From NCBI RefSeq assembly GCF_008801475.1, contig NZ_VZPP01000011.1, forward strand, positions 1-64,000: a DNA stretch of 64,000 nucleotides, in the 5' to 3' direction. Both the position numbers and the translations under genes were made by a program. This document shows, piece by piece, positions 1-7,969 of this stretch. Numbering within the stretch: position 1 is the first letter of the stretch; the number at the start of each line of letters is the position of its first letter. The notes under the pieces are model-generated. The model worked only from the letters and a program-made list of their open reading frames with translations, was not told where the DNA came from and searched no databases. The stretch comes from Pseudomonas moorei (GTDB lineage Bacteria; Pseudomonadota; Gammaproteobacteria; Pseudomonadales; Pseudomonadaceae).

Positions 1-151
1 CGTTGGTTACATCTTTGATTTCTCGCGGAGTAACTTGTGATGCTGATAATCTGTTGACTAGCAGTCAGACTCCACAAGCACCCACACGAATTGCTTGATT
101 CAGTTGTTAAAGAGCGGTTGGTTAAGAGCTTTCGTCTCAACCGAGGCGCGC
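1..151 (-). ncRNA. rRNA operon leader (pre-16S 5' region)
   Basis: Read on the minus strand, this is the transcribed leader that runs off the left edge towards a 16S rRNA gene. It contains a boxA-type antitermination element, GCTCTTTAACAA, at 104-115, and lies directly downstream of three tandem rRNA-type promoters. The 16S gene itself is not in the window, so its presence is inferred from the promoters and boxA. Confidence 0.85.
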
Positions 152-179
152 ATTCTACAGCAGCCTCATTTGCTGTCAA
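152..179 (-). promoter_or_regulatory. rRNA promoter, proximal copy
   Basis: Minus strand TTGACA (174-179), 16-bp spacer, TAGAAT (152-157), followed by the GC-rich discriminator GCGCGCC that is typical of stringently controlled stable RNA promoters. It is the promoter nearest the 16S gene. Confidence 0.85.
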
Positions 180-260
180 GTGATTATTTTCAGAAGTTTT
201 CAAGGAATCCTTAACAACTTCAACCACTTGCGCCTTCGATCTCTCGTCAGCGGGAGGCGA

Positions 261-288
261 ATTCTACAGCGTTACTCGCTGCTGTCAA
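261..288 (-). promoter_or_regulatory. rRNA promoter, middle copy
   Basis: Minus strand TTGACA (283-288), 16-bp spacer, TAGAAT (261-266). The sequence around it closely resembles the proximal promoter, suggesting a duplicated promoter unit about 109 bp apart. Confidence 0.8.
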
Positions 289-406
289 CACCTCTTTTTC
301 AACTTCCTTTCAACTTCGATGACCTGAAGCAACCCGCTGCCGAAAACTGCGTAACTCATTGTTTATCAAGGAGTTTTCCGTTTCGACTGCGCCGGAAGTG
401 GGGCGA

Positions 407-434
407 ATTATAGGCTTCCAGAATCTGCCGTCAA
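407..434 (-). promoter_or_regulatory. rRNA promoter, distal copy
   Basis: Minus strand TTGACG (429-434), 16-bp spacer, TATAAT (407-412). It is the outermost of three promoters with identical spacing and starts within 10 bp of the end of msrQ, so msrQ transcripts would run into the rRNA promoters. Confidence 0.75.
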
Positions 435-441
435 GCACTGA

Positions 442-1062
442 TTACGCTTTTTTGGCAGAAGAGGCCTTTTTTATCATAAAACGTGGGATTCGCCGGGTTA
501 CGGGCGGTAGCCGCAACACTAATAGCAACGCACCCATTGCAGCATAAATAGCCCACTCCTTCAGATCAGCGCGCACTATCCAGAGCATATGAAGCAATCC
601 AAACATAAGAACCGCATAAACCAGGCGATGCAATTTCTTCCAGCGCGCCCCCAGACGCCGCTGACTGTATCGATTGGAAGTCATTGCCAATACCAACAAG
701 CACAGAAATCCAAGCGCACCGACAATAATGTATGGACGCTTGCGTAATTCGACGCCCAACTGCGACCAATCAAATCCGAGGATGAATGCCAGATAAGCAC
801 TCAAATGCAGGACTACATAAGCAAAACACCACAAACCGAGTTGTCGCCTCACTGCAATCCATCCCGCCCAACCGGTGAACTTCTGCAGAGGCGTCATGCT
901 TAATGTAATGAGCAGAAGAACAAGAGCCCCCAAGCCCAAACGGTCGACCAGCACTTTTCCCGGGTCCGGGCCAAGCACATCAGTCCAGGCTTGATACAAC
1001 CAGAACAGGGGCCACACCAATGCGGCAACAAAGACGCCGAGACGCCAAAGCGGATACCGCAT
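442..1062 (-). CDS. msrQ: MsrQ, heme-binding membrane subunit of the MsrPQ system
   Basis: 206 residues with several hydrophobic segments, matching the ferric-reductase-like transmembrane family (formerly YedZ). Histidines that can bind heme lie in the membrane helices, for example in VVLHLSAYLAF and KKLHRLVYAV. MsrQ passes electrons from the respiratory chain or flavin to periplasmic MsrP, which reduces methionine sulfoxide in envelope proteins. Its start codon overlaps the msrP stop as TGATG, so the two genes are cotranscribed and translationally coupled. Length and gene order are normal for Pseudomonas. Confidence 0.93.
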   Translation of the reverse strand: MRYPLWRLGVFVAALVWPLFWLYQAWTDVLGPDPGKVLVDRLGLGALVLLLITLSMTPLQKFTGWAGWIAVRRQLGLWCFAYVVLHLSAYLAFILGFDWSQLGVELRKRPYIIVGALGFLCLLVLAMTSNRYSQRRLGARWKKLHRLVYAVLMFGLLHMLWIVRADLKEWAIYAAMGALLLVLRLPPVTRRIPRFMIKKASSAKKA

Positions 1063-2075
1063 CAGTAGTTCTTCCTCAAATCGAGCCCGCTATATAGAGA
1101 CGCCACTTCATCAGCGTAGCCATTGAACATTTGCGTATCACGCACGTTGGGTTTGAAAAGACCACTCGGCAAGCGCCGCTCACGAGCCTGTGTCCAGCGC
1201 GGATGGTCAACCGAAGGATTCACGTTCGCATAGAAGCCATATTCGTCGGGAGCAATACTCTGCCAGGTCGTCTTGGGCTGCTCACCGACCAGACTGATCC
1301 GCACAATCGACTTGATGCTTTTGAAACCGTATTTCCAGGGCACTACCAGACGCAACGGCGCACCGTTCTGACTCGGCAATTCACGCCCGTACATCCCCAC
1401 CGCCAGAATCGCTAACGGGTTCATCGCCTCATCCAAGCGAAGCCCTTCTACATAGGGCCATTCGATCAACGCAAATCCGGATCGCTGCCCTGGCATGCTC
1501 TTGGGATCCTGCAGAGTTTCGAAGCGAATGAATTTGGCTTTTGATGTTGGCTCTACCTGCTTGAGCAACGCCGAGATGGGAAAGCCGATCCATGGAATGA
1601 CCATCGACCAGGCTTCCACACAGCGAAGGCGGTAGATTCGTTCTTCCAACTGGTAAGGCCGCATGAAGTCTTCCAGTGCATAGCGCCCCGGCTTACCCAC
1701 TTCACCATCCACCACCACAGTCCAGGGCTCAGTCTTCAACGCGCCGGCATTGGCTGCCGGATCACCTTTGTCGGCACCAAACTCATAGAAGTTGTTGTAA
1801 TGGGTGGCATCCTTGAAGGGCGTGATCGCCTCATCCTTGACGGTGACCGCCCCCCAGCGGACGGAAGGTAGTTTTTCGCTGAACCAGGAAGGCGCCTTGC
1901 CAGGTTCGACATCTTCATAGCGCACCGCCTCATCGGCACCAGCCCAGCGAGGCAGTCCGCTCAGGGCCAAACCGCCAACGGCAGCCCCTAATACATGGCG
2001 TCGAGAGAGATAAAGGGATTCAGGCGTGACGTCCGACTCATGGCAGTCAGACGCTTTGGATATTTTGATCAGCAT
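1062..2075 (-). CDS. msrP: MsrP, periplasmic methionine sulfoxide reductase, molybdopterin subunit
   Basis: 337 residues. A twin-arginine export signal is visible near residues 24-45 (SRRHVLGAA then a hydrophobic stretch), fitting a cofactor-loaded protein sent through Tat. The sulfite-oxidase-type molybdopterin domain follows, and Cys152 in RLRCVEAW is the expected molybdenum ligand. The enzyme repairs oxidised methionines in periplasmic proteins with electrons from MsrQ, the next gene. The ATG at 2075 is preceded by GGAG at a good distance. Formerly named YedY. Confidence 0.94.
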   Translation of the reverse strand: MLIKISKASDCHESDVTPESLYLSRRHVLGAAVGGLALSGLPRWAGADEAVRYEDVEPGKAPSWFSEKLPSVRWGAVTVKDEAITPFKDATHYNNFYEFGADKGDPAANAGALKTEPWTVVVDGEVGKPGRYALEDFMRPYQLEERIYRLRCVEAWSMVIPWIGFPISALLKQVEPTSKAKFIRFETLQDPKSMPGQRSGFALIEWPYVEGLRLDEAMNPLAILAVGMYGRELPSQNGAPLRLVVPWKYGFKSIKSIVRISLVGEQPKTTWQSIAPDEYGFYANVNPSVDHPRWTQARERRLPSGLFKPNVRDTQMFNGYADEVASLYSGLDLRKNY

Positions 2076-2138
2076 GGCTACTCCGCAGTATTGGAGAACA
2101 GATGCACCAACAGACTGCGGAGTATGAGGGAAATTACA

Positions 2139-2996
2139 TCACTCGACGCTTTTGCGCCGACGAAGATGTAACAAGTACTGAACCGGACCGGAAGCGGCGT
2201 AAGCGAGGAAAACCAGCAGCAGGATGCGCGGTGGATCACTGAACACCACGGCAAATACCAACACCACAGCCAGGATTGCCACGAAAGGCACCCGCCCCTT
2301 CAGGTCCAGCTCCTTGAAGCTGTTGTACTTGATATTGCTGACCATCAGCATACCCGCAGCCGCGACCATTAACGCCACCAGGAAGGACATCTTGGAGCCC
2401 TGGATACCGTAGTCGCTGAACGCCCAGACAATCCCCGCCACCACGCCAGCGGCAGCCGGACTGGCCAGACCGATGAAATAGCGCTTATCGGCGGTGCCGA
2501 CCTGGGTATTGAAACGCGCCAGACGCAATGCCGCGCCTGCTACATAGATGAAGGCAACCATCCATCCGACCTTGCCCATGTCGCCCAGCGCCCAACCAAA
2601 TGCCAGTAAAGCCGGCGCCACACCGAAAGCAACCATATCCGATAGCGAGTCGTACTCGGCACCGAAGGCACTCTGGGTATTGGTCATGCGCGCAACACGG
2701 CCGTCGAGACCGTCAAGCACCATGGCGACGAAAATCGCGATGGCTGCGAAAGCAAAATATTTGCTCGCTCCAATCGAATCACCCGCACTCAGGGCGCTCT
2801 GGGCACTCATGGAGTTGATGATGGAGTAAAACCCTGCGAACAGATTCGCAGTGGTGAACAGATTCGGCAGAAGATAGATACCACGATGCCGGACTTTACG
2901 GCCTTCAGCGTCATGCCCTTCTTCAACATGCTCATCGATGGGCAGCAGGCTTTCGGCGTCAGAAGCCTGGTTTGGCTCTTCGGGACGTTCGCTCAT
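2139..2996 (-). CDS. pssA: CDP-diacylglycerol-serine O-phosphatidyltransferase
   Basis: 285 residues from the ATG at 2996. The open frame continues upstream to 3176, but that part crosses the ilvC terminator and overlaps ilvC, so it is unlikely to be translated. The CDP-alcohol phosphotransferase signature is complete: DG-x2-AR-x8-G-x3-D-x3-D at about residues 99-121. About eight hydrophobic segments follow an acidic N-terminal tail. It makes phosphatidylserine, the precursor of phosphatidylethanolamine, at the inner membrane. This resembles the longer subclass II enzymes rather than the E. coli type. Confidence 0.92.
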   Translation of the reverse strand: MSERPEEPNQASDAESLLPIDEHVEEGHDAEGRKVRHRGIYLLPNLFTTANLFAGFYSIINSMSAQSALSAGDSIGASKYFAFAAIAIFVAMVLDGLDGRVARMTNTQSAFGAEYDSLSDMVAFGVAPALLAFGWALGDMGKVGWMVAFIYVAGAALRLARFNTQVGTADKRYFIGLASPAAAGVVAGIVWAFSDYGIQGSKMSFLVALMVAAAGMLMVSNIKYNSFKELDLKGRVPFVAILAVVLVFAVVFSDPPRILLLVFLAYAASGPVQYLLHLRRRKSVE

Positions 2997-3096
2997 GGAC
3001 AATACCTTGCAACGGGGTGGAAAGTTTCGACAGACGTCTGCGGTAACGGTTCGCATCGCAAACGATGCAGCTTTATACCAGAACAGGCCCGCCAAA

Positions 3097-3127
3097 CGAA
3101 AAAACGCGGCCTGAGCCGCGTTTTTCG
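3097..3127 (-). terminator. ilvC terminator
   Basis: AACGCGGC-CTGA-GCCGCGTT stem flanked by A and T runs, 15 bases beyond the ilvC stop. A runs on one side and T runs on the other make it usable from either strand, but only the leftward ilvC transcript ends here. Confidence 0.85.
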
Positions 3128-3141
3128 TACAAGGGCGTGAC

Positions 3142-4158
3142 TTAGTTTTTAGCTTTGTCGACGATCTTGTTGGCACCGATCCACGGCATCATGGAGCGCA
3201 GTTGCTCGCCGATGATTTCGATACCGTGAGCGGCGTTGTTGCGACGCTTGGCGGTCATCGAAGGATAGCCGGTAGCACCTTCGCTGATGAACATCTTGGC
3301 GTATTCGCCGTCCTGAATACGTTTCAGGGCGTTGCGCATGGCCTGACGGGATTCGGCGTTGATAACTTCCGGGCCGGTCACGTACTCGCCGTATTCGGCG
3401 TTGTTGGAGATCGAGTAGTTCATGTTGGCGATACCGCCTTCGTACATGAGGTCAACGATCAGCTTCAGTTCGTGCAGGCATTCGAAGTAGGCCATTTCTG
3501 GCGCATAACCAGCTTCAACCAGCGTTTCGAAACCAGCCTTGACCAGTTCAACGGTACCGCCGCACAGAACGGCTTGTTCGCCGAACAGGTCGGTTTCGGT
3601 CTCGTCCTTGAAGGTGGTTTCGATGATGCCGGTACGACCACCACCAACGCCTGCAGCATAAGACAGAGCAACGTTTTTGGCGTTGCCCGACGCGTCCTGG
3701 TAGATAGCGATCAGGTCAGGGATACCGCCGCCCTTCACGAACTCGGAACGTACGGTGTGGCCCGGAGCCTTCGGCGCGATCATGATCACGTCGAGGTCAG
3801 CACGTGGCACAACCTGGTTGTAGTGGATCGCGAAGCCGTGGGAGAAGGCCAGGGTTGCGCCTTTCTTGATGTTCGGCTCGATTTCGTTCTTGTACAGGGA
3901 AGACTGGAACTCGTCCGGGGTCAGGATCATAACCAGGTCGGCCGCCGCAACAGCGGAGGCAACGTCGGTCACTTTCAGGCCGTGAGCTTCGGCTTTGGCA
4001 ACGGTGGCCGAACCTTTACGCAGACCAACGGTAACGTCAACGCCGGAGTCTTTCAGGTTGCACGCTTGAGCGTGGCCTTGGGAACCGTAACCGATGATGG
4101 CAACTTTCTTGCCCTGGATGATCGACAGGTCGCAGTCTTTATCGTAGAAAACTTTCAT
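3142..4158 (-). CDS. ilvC: Ketol-acid reductoisomerase (NADP+)
   Basis: 338 residues, the normal length of class I KARI. The Rossmann motif GYGSQGHAQA lies near residue 24, and the C-terminal knotted helical domain carries the Mg-binding acidic residues (for example DLFGEQ and ECLHELKLI). It isomerises and reduces acetolactate or acetohydroxybutyrate in isoleucine and valine synthesis. It lies 48 bp downstream of ilvH on the same strand, so ilvI-ilvH-ilvC encode consecutive steps. Confidence 0.97.
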   Translation of the reverse strand: MKVFYDKDCDLSIIQGKKVAIIGYGSQGHAQACNLKDSGVDVTVGLRKGSATVAKAEAHGLKVTDVASAVAAADLVMILTPDEFQSSLYKNEIEPNIKKGATLAFSHGFAIHYNQVVPRADLDVIMIAPKAPGHTVRSEFVKGGGIPDLIAIYQDASGNAKNVALSYAAGVGGGRTGIIETTFKDETETDLFGEQAVLCGGTVELVKAGFETLVEAGYAPEMAYFECLHELKLIVDLMYEGGIANMNYSISNNAEYGEYVTGPEVINAESRQAMRNALKRIQDGEYAKMFISEGATGYPSMTAKRRNNAAHGIEIIGEQLRSMMPWIGANKIVDKAKN

Positions 4159-4206
4159 GAATTTCCCCTATATATCCAGGCCGTTCAGGCCATTCGCTAA
4201 TTTGGT

Positions 4207-4698
4207 TTAGATGCTGAGTACTTTGTCGCCGCGCGCAATCCCGGTGACGCCACTGCGTACAGTTTCCAGGATCGAGGCGGTGCCGATGGACTGAATGAAG
4301 CTGTCGAGCTTGTCGCTGGTACCGGTCAATTGAACGGTATACACGCTGGCGCTGACATCGACGATCTGTCCACGGTAAATATCGGTAGTGCGCTTGATCT
4401 CGGCACGCTGGGCGCCGGTGGCCTTGACCTTGACCAGCATCAGTTCGCGCTCGATGTGAGCACTTTCCGACAGGTCGACCAGTTTTACCACTTCGATCAG
4501 CTTGTTCAGGTTCTTGGTGATCTGCTCGATGATCTCATCGTGGCCGACAGTGGTCAGCGTCAGACGCGACAGGGTCGGGTCTTCGGTTGGCGCCACGGTC
4601 AGGCTTTCGATGTTGTAGTTGCGCTGCGAGAACAGGCCGACTACGCGAGACAAAGCGCCGGGTTCGTTTTCCAGAAGCAAGGAAATAATGTGCCGCAT
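4207..4698 (-). CDS. ilvH: Acetolactate synthase III, small regulatory subunit
   Basis: 163 residues from the ATG at 4698, which sits 2 bp after the ilvI stop. An in-frame start at 4728 exists, but MRHIISLLLENEPGAL is the classic beginning of the family. The N-terminal ACT domain (residues 1-75) binds valine and gives feedback control, and the C-terminal ALS_ss domain contacts the catalytic subunit. Close packing with ilvI fits fixed-ratio production of the two subunits. Confidence 0.95.
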   Translation of the reverse strand: MRHIISLLLENEPGALSRVVGLFSQRNYNIESLTVAPTEDPTLSRLTLTTVGHDEIIEQITKNLNKLIEVVKLVDLSESAHIERELMLVKVKATGAQRAEIKRTTDIYRGQIVDVSASVYTVQLTGTSDKLDSFIQSIGTASILETVRSGVTGIARGDKVLSI

Positions 4699-4700
4699 GA

Positions 4701-6425
4701 TTAAGTACGCTCCGTCTTGCTCAGCCACATATCGCGCATGGAGCCGTCTTTGATCTGCATCGGGTAGACGTGCTCGTTGGCATCTACCTTGATATCAAGG
4801 AACACCAGGCGATCCTTCATGGCAAACGCTTCTTCCATCATCGGCTTCAAATCCTTCAAGTCCGTGATGCGCATTCCAACGTGACCGTAGGCTTCAGCCA
4901 ACTTGACGAAGTCCGGCAACGATTCCATGTAGGAATGCGAATGACGTGCGCCGTAGCTCATGTCCTGCCATTGGCGGACCATGCCGAGCACGCCGTTGTT
5001 CAGCAGGATGATCTTCAGTGGCAGGCCATGCTGCAGACAGGTCGAGAGCTCCTGAATGTTCATCTGGATGCTGCCTTCACCGGTCACACAGGCGACATCA
5101 GCGTCCGGGAAGTTCAGTTTCACACCCATCGCCGCAGGCAAACCGAAGCCCATCGTGCCCAGGCCGCCGGAGTTGATCCAGCGATTCGGCTTGTTGAAGC
5201 GGTAGTACTGGGCCGCGTACATCTGATGCTGACCCACGTCGGAGGACACATAGGCATCGCCATGGGTCACTTCGCTCAGGGTCTCGATCACAGTCTGCGG
5301 CTTGATGATGCTGCCATCGCCCTTGTTGTAAGGGAACATGTCGCGATCACCACGCCACTCTTCAACCTGCTTCCACCAGGTAGCGACCGCTTCCTTGTTC
5401 GGGGTCTCGCCGATTTCCTTGAAGGTAGCGACCATTTCGGTCAGTACGCTTTCCACCGGACCAACGATAGGAACATCGGCTTTGATGGTCTTGGAGATCG
5501 AAGCCGGGTCGATGTCGATGTGAATGATCTTGGCGTTCGGGCAAAACTTCGACGCGCCGTTGATGACGCGATCGTCGAAACGCGCGCCGACGGCAAGGAT
5601 CACATCAGCATGGTGCATCGCCAGGTTGGCGGTGTAGCTGCCGTGCATGCCGAGCATACCGAGGAACTGACGGTCGTTACCCGGATAGGCACCCAGGCCC
5701 ATCAAGGTATTGGTCACCGGTGCGTTCAGCAGTTGCGCCAACTCGGTCAACGGCGCGGAGCCATTACCCATGATGACGCCGCCACCGGCATAGATGATTG
5801 GCCGCTTGGCTGCCAACAGCATTTCCACGGCCTTGCGGATCTGGCCCGAATGACCACGCACTGCCGGGCTGTAGGAACGCAGCTTGGCTTTTTTCGGGAA
5901 GACGTATTCGAACTTCTCGGCCGGGTTGGTCATGTCTTTCGGGATATCGACCACTACCGGGCCCGGACGACCGGATTGCGCCAGATAGAAGGCCTTCTTC
6001 ATGACTTCCGGAATTTCCGATGGATGCTTGATCATGAAGCTGTGTTTCACGATCGGCCGGGAGATACCGATCATGTCGGTTTCCTGGAATGCATCGGTGC
6101 CGACCATGGTGCTTGGCACCTGAGCGGTCAGAATCACCATCGGAATGGAGTCCATGTATGCCGTGGCAATACCGGTAATGACGTTGGTTGCGCCAGGACC
6201 GGAGGTCACCAGTACAACGCCAGCCTTGCCGGTGGCACGCGCATAGCCATCAGCCATGTGAGTGGCTGCCTGCTCATGGCGCACGAGGATATGTTGAACG
6301 GAAGGTTCTTTAAACAATGCATCGTAGATATGCAGTGCGGCACCACCCGGGTACCCATAGATATATTTGACGCCCTCGTCACGCAAAAAGCGGACGATCA
6401 TTTCACCGCCAGATAAAAGCTCCAC
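4701..6425 (-). CDS. ilvI: Acetolactate synthase III, large catalytic subunit
   Basis: 574 residues starting at the GTG at 6425 (VELLSGGEM). An upstream in-frame GTG at 6434 is part of the Shine-Dalgarno sequence AGAGGTG itself, so the later start is better. Three thiamine-diphosphate enzyme domains are present: the N-terminal PYR domain with the catalytic glutamate in VRHEQAATHMADGY, a central FAD-associated domain, and the C-terminal PP domain with GEGSIQMN and LLNNGVLGM. It condenses pyruvate with pyruvate or 2-ketobutyrate. It is the first gene of ilvIHC, downstream of a 450-bp leader. Confidence 0.96.
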   Translation of the reverse strand: MELLSGGEMIVRFLRDEGVKYIYGYPGGAALHIYDALFKEPSVQHILVRHEQAATHMADGYARATGKAGVVLVTSGPGATNVITGIATAYMDSIPMVILTAQVPSTMVGTDAFQETDMIGISRPIVKHSFMIKHPSEIPEVMKKAFYLAQSGRPGPVVVDIPKDMTNPAEKFEYVFPKKAKLRSYSPAVRGHSGQIRKAVEMLLAAKRPIIYAGGGVIMGNGSAPLTELAQLLNAPVTNTLMGLGAYPGNDRQFLGMLGMHGSYTANLAMHHADVILAVGARFDDRVINGASKFCPNAKIIHIDIDPASISKTIKADVPIVGPVESVLTEMVATFKEIGETPNKEAVATWWKQVEEWRGDRDMFPYNKGDGSIIKPQTVIETLSEVTHGDAYVSSDVGQHQMYAAQYYRFNKPNRWINSGGLGTMGFGLPAAMGVKLNFPDADVACVTGEGSIQMNIQELSTCLQHGLPLKIILLNNGVLGMVRQWQDMSYGARHSHSYMESLPDFVKLAEAYGHVGMRITDLKDLKPMMEEAFAMKDRLVFLDIKVDANEHVYPMQIKDGSMRDMWLSKTERT

Positions 6426-6883
6426 GTTGTTCACCTCTAAAACGCCAGAATACCGCCCACATATATGGGACGGGTCTTAATAGGTTTACTTCCCAGCAGA
6501 GCATGAGCGACGGTGGTCGCCGACTACGTCAGCACTGACTGAGCAAGTATTGGGATCGTCCCAAGTGTTGCGGGCCTTTCCCACCCAGCGCGAGGTAACG
6601 CGTTGCGGGTGTAACAGGTCGGCGCGGATGTGCGCCTCATGATCTACCGAGTGGGTCTGCTTCTGGCAGTCCCTCTACAGCGGACTTTGGATTCTTCTGT
6701 TTCGTCCCCTGCAAGTCAAGTCGTCTATGTGCTTTATTGAACTAAGCACATGAGAAAGCAAGAAAAAACCGTGAAACTGCACGTGCGTTAGTTTCAATTG
6801 CGCAACCCGAGGCTGCCAGCCGACATGCAGGAACCAGGCTTGCCCTCAACGAGAGCAAACCCGACTGCTAAAAGGGGTCGGAA
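6426..6883 (-). promoter_or_regulatory. Leader region of ilvIHC with possible promoter and leader peptide
   Basis: 458 bp without a conventional gene. On the minus strand TTGACT (6714-6719), a 17-bp spacer and AAGAAT (6691-6696) form a plausible promoter. Downstream a 38-codon frame (6640 to 6524) ends in a part rich in Leu, Ile and Val codons, including ATA and two CTT. A perfect 8-bp inverted repeat with a 9-nt spacer lies at 6727-6751, just upstream of the promoter. Function of all of these is inferred, and the small frame has no good ribosome site. Confidence 0.4.
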
Positions 6884-7219
6884 TCAGCGAGAAGCCGTGA
6901 TCAGCAAATCGAACTCTTTGAGCAATGCCTGCAACTGCCGGTCCTTGCCCTGGACATTACGGGAAGCGAAGACCATTTCGGCCATCTCCTGAATCCCCGA
7001 AGCGTTCGGCAAGGGCAGCCCCTGCTCCAGAATCATTTTCATGCGCGGCAGGAAGATCCATTGCAGCCACTGCTCGAAATCCAGCGTATCGACCGAGAAC
7101 GGCTCGACGCTGGAAAGTGCTTCCTGGGATGGCGGCACATCGTCCCACCAGCCCTGAATCCGCAACTCACGCTCGATCAGCAGTAACTGATCGGCGATTT
7201 TAAGAAAACGCTCGTCCAT
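6884..7219 (-). CDS. YqcC family protein
   Basis: 111 residues, a small helical protein of the YqcC family (DUF446). Family-like segments are LLLIERELR, GWW, and FEQWLQWIFLPRM. Its molecular role is not established. In E. coli the gene lies beside the tRNA pseudouridine synthase truC, but here it follows a lipoprotein gene, and its ATG at 7219 overlaps the upstream stop as TGATG. A GTG one codon earlier is also possible. Confidence 0.8.
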   Translation of the reverse strand: MDERFLKIADQLLLIERELRIQGWWDDVPPSQEALSSVEPFSVDTLDFEQWLQWIFLPRMKMILEQGLPLPNASGIQEMAEMVFASRNVQGKDRQLQALLKEFDLLITASR

Positions 7220-7953
7220 CACGACGCTACCTTGGCCTTCTGACGCGCCAGTGCGGCACCCGCGGAGTCACCCTGTTTCTCACGGGCCTGGGCGATCAGT
7301 TCCCACAGGTTTGCCTGCAGTGCCGGGCGACCATTGGCGAAGGTCAGGCCACGACGGGCAAATTGCTCAGCCTGCGGCGCGTCACCTTGAGCCATGCGCA
7401 CTTGCGCCAGACGATAAAGCACTTGCGGCTCCCGCGGCGCAACACGCTGGGCGCGTTCAAGACTCGACGAGGCACCATTGAGATCACCGCTGGACTGTTG
7501 CTGCTGCGCAGTCGTCAACAGGGCCAGAACAGGACCGTCCAGTTGCTCATCGGCAGACAAACCACCGGAGCTGGCCGAAGGAATCCCGCTCGGCGTCGGC
7601 GGCATGCTGTAACTGCCCTGATTGATCGGCGCGGACTGAACCGGCGCGGTATCAATCGGCCCCGGCGTAATCGGGCCAGGCGTAATCGGTGTGGTGCTGA
7701 TCGGCGTTGACGTCGTTGCACCGCCACCTGGCACCATCACGACAACACCGGTATCGCCTTGCGGAATTTCCTGAGGACGGGTTTGCACAGGGCGTTTCAC
7801 CGTCGTCTGACGGAAACCGCCATTGGTCGAGATTCGCTCGCTGTTGGAAACGGCGGTGCCAGAGTCCTCTACCGGAATCGAGCCACGTTGTACGGTGGAG
7901 CAACCGCTGAGCAAAGCCACGGCGGCAACCGCTGGAATCAACCACTTGTTCAC
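7219..7953 (-). CDS. TPR-containing outer-membrane lipoprotein, partner gene of mrcB
   Basis: 244 residues. A lipoprotein signal ends in LLSGCS near residue 18. A low-complexity proline and threonine linker with repeated TPITPGPI-like units covers about residues 75-115. The C-terminal half contains two to three tetratricopeptide-like helices (about 130-244). It lies 16 bp downstream of mrcB on the same strand, so a role near peptidoglycan synthesis is likely. The position and architecture (lipobox, flexible linker, TPR) recall activators of bifunctional PBPs, but I cannot assign one of those names from sequence alone. Confidence 0.75.
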   Translation of the reverse strand: MNKWLIPAVAAVALLSGCSTVQRGSIPVEDSGTAVSNSERISTNGGFRQTTVKRPVQTRPQEIPQGDTGVVVMVPGGGATTSTPISTTPITPGPITPGPIDTAPVQSAPINQGSYSMPPTPSGIPSASSGGLSADEQLDGPVLALLTTAQQQQSSGDLNGASSSLERAQRVAPREPQVLYRLAQVRMAQGDAPQAEQFARRGLTFANGRPALQANLWELIAQAREKQGDSAGAALARQKAKVAS

Positions 7954-7969
7954 TTGATACCCTCTTTGC

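Noticed and set aside
2139..3176. PssA with a 60-residue N-terminal extension
   Set aside because: The extension crosses the ilvC terminator and overlaps ilvC coding sequence; the ATG at 2996 fits the family.
4770..6416. 548-codon plus-strand frame opposite ilvI, and similar frames opposite pgi, acs, DUF748 and pilC
   Set aside because: All lie exactly over well-identified genes, have no family features, and are typical antisense frames of GC-rich DNA.
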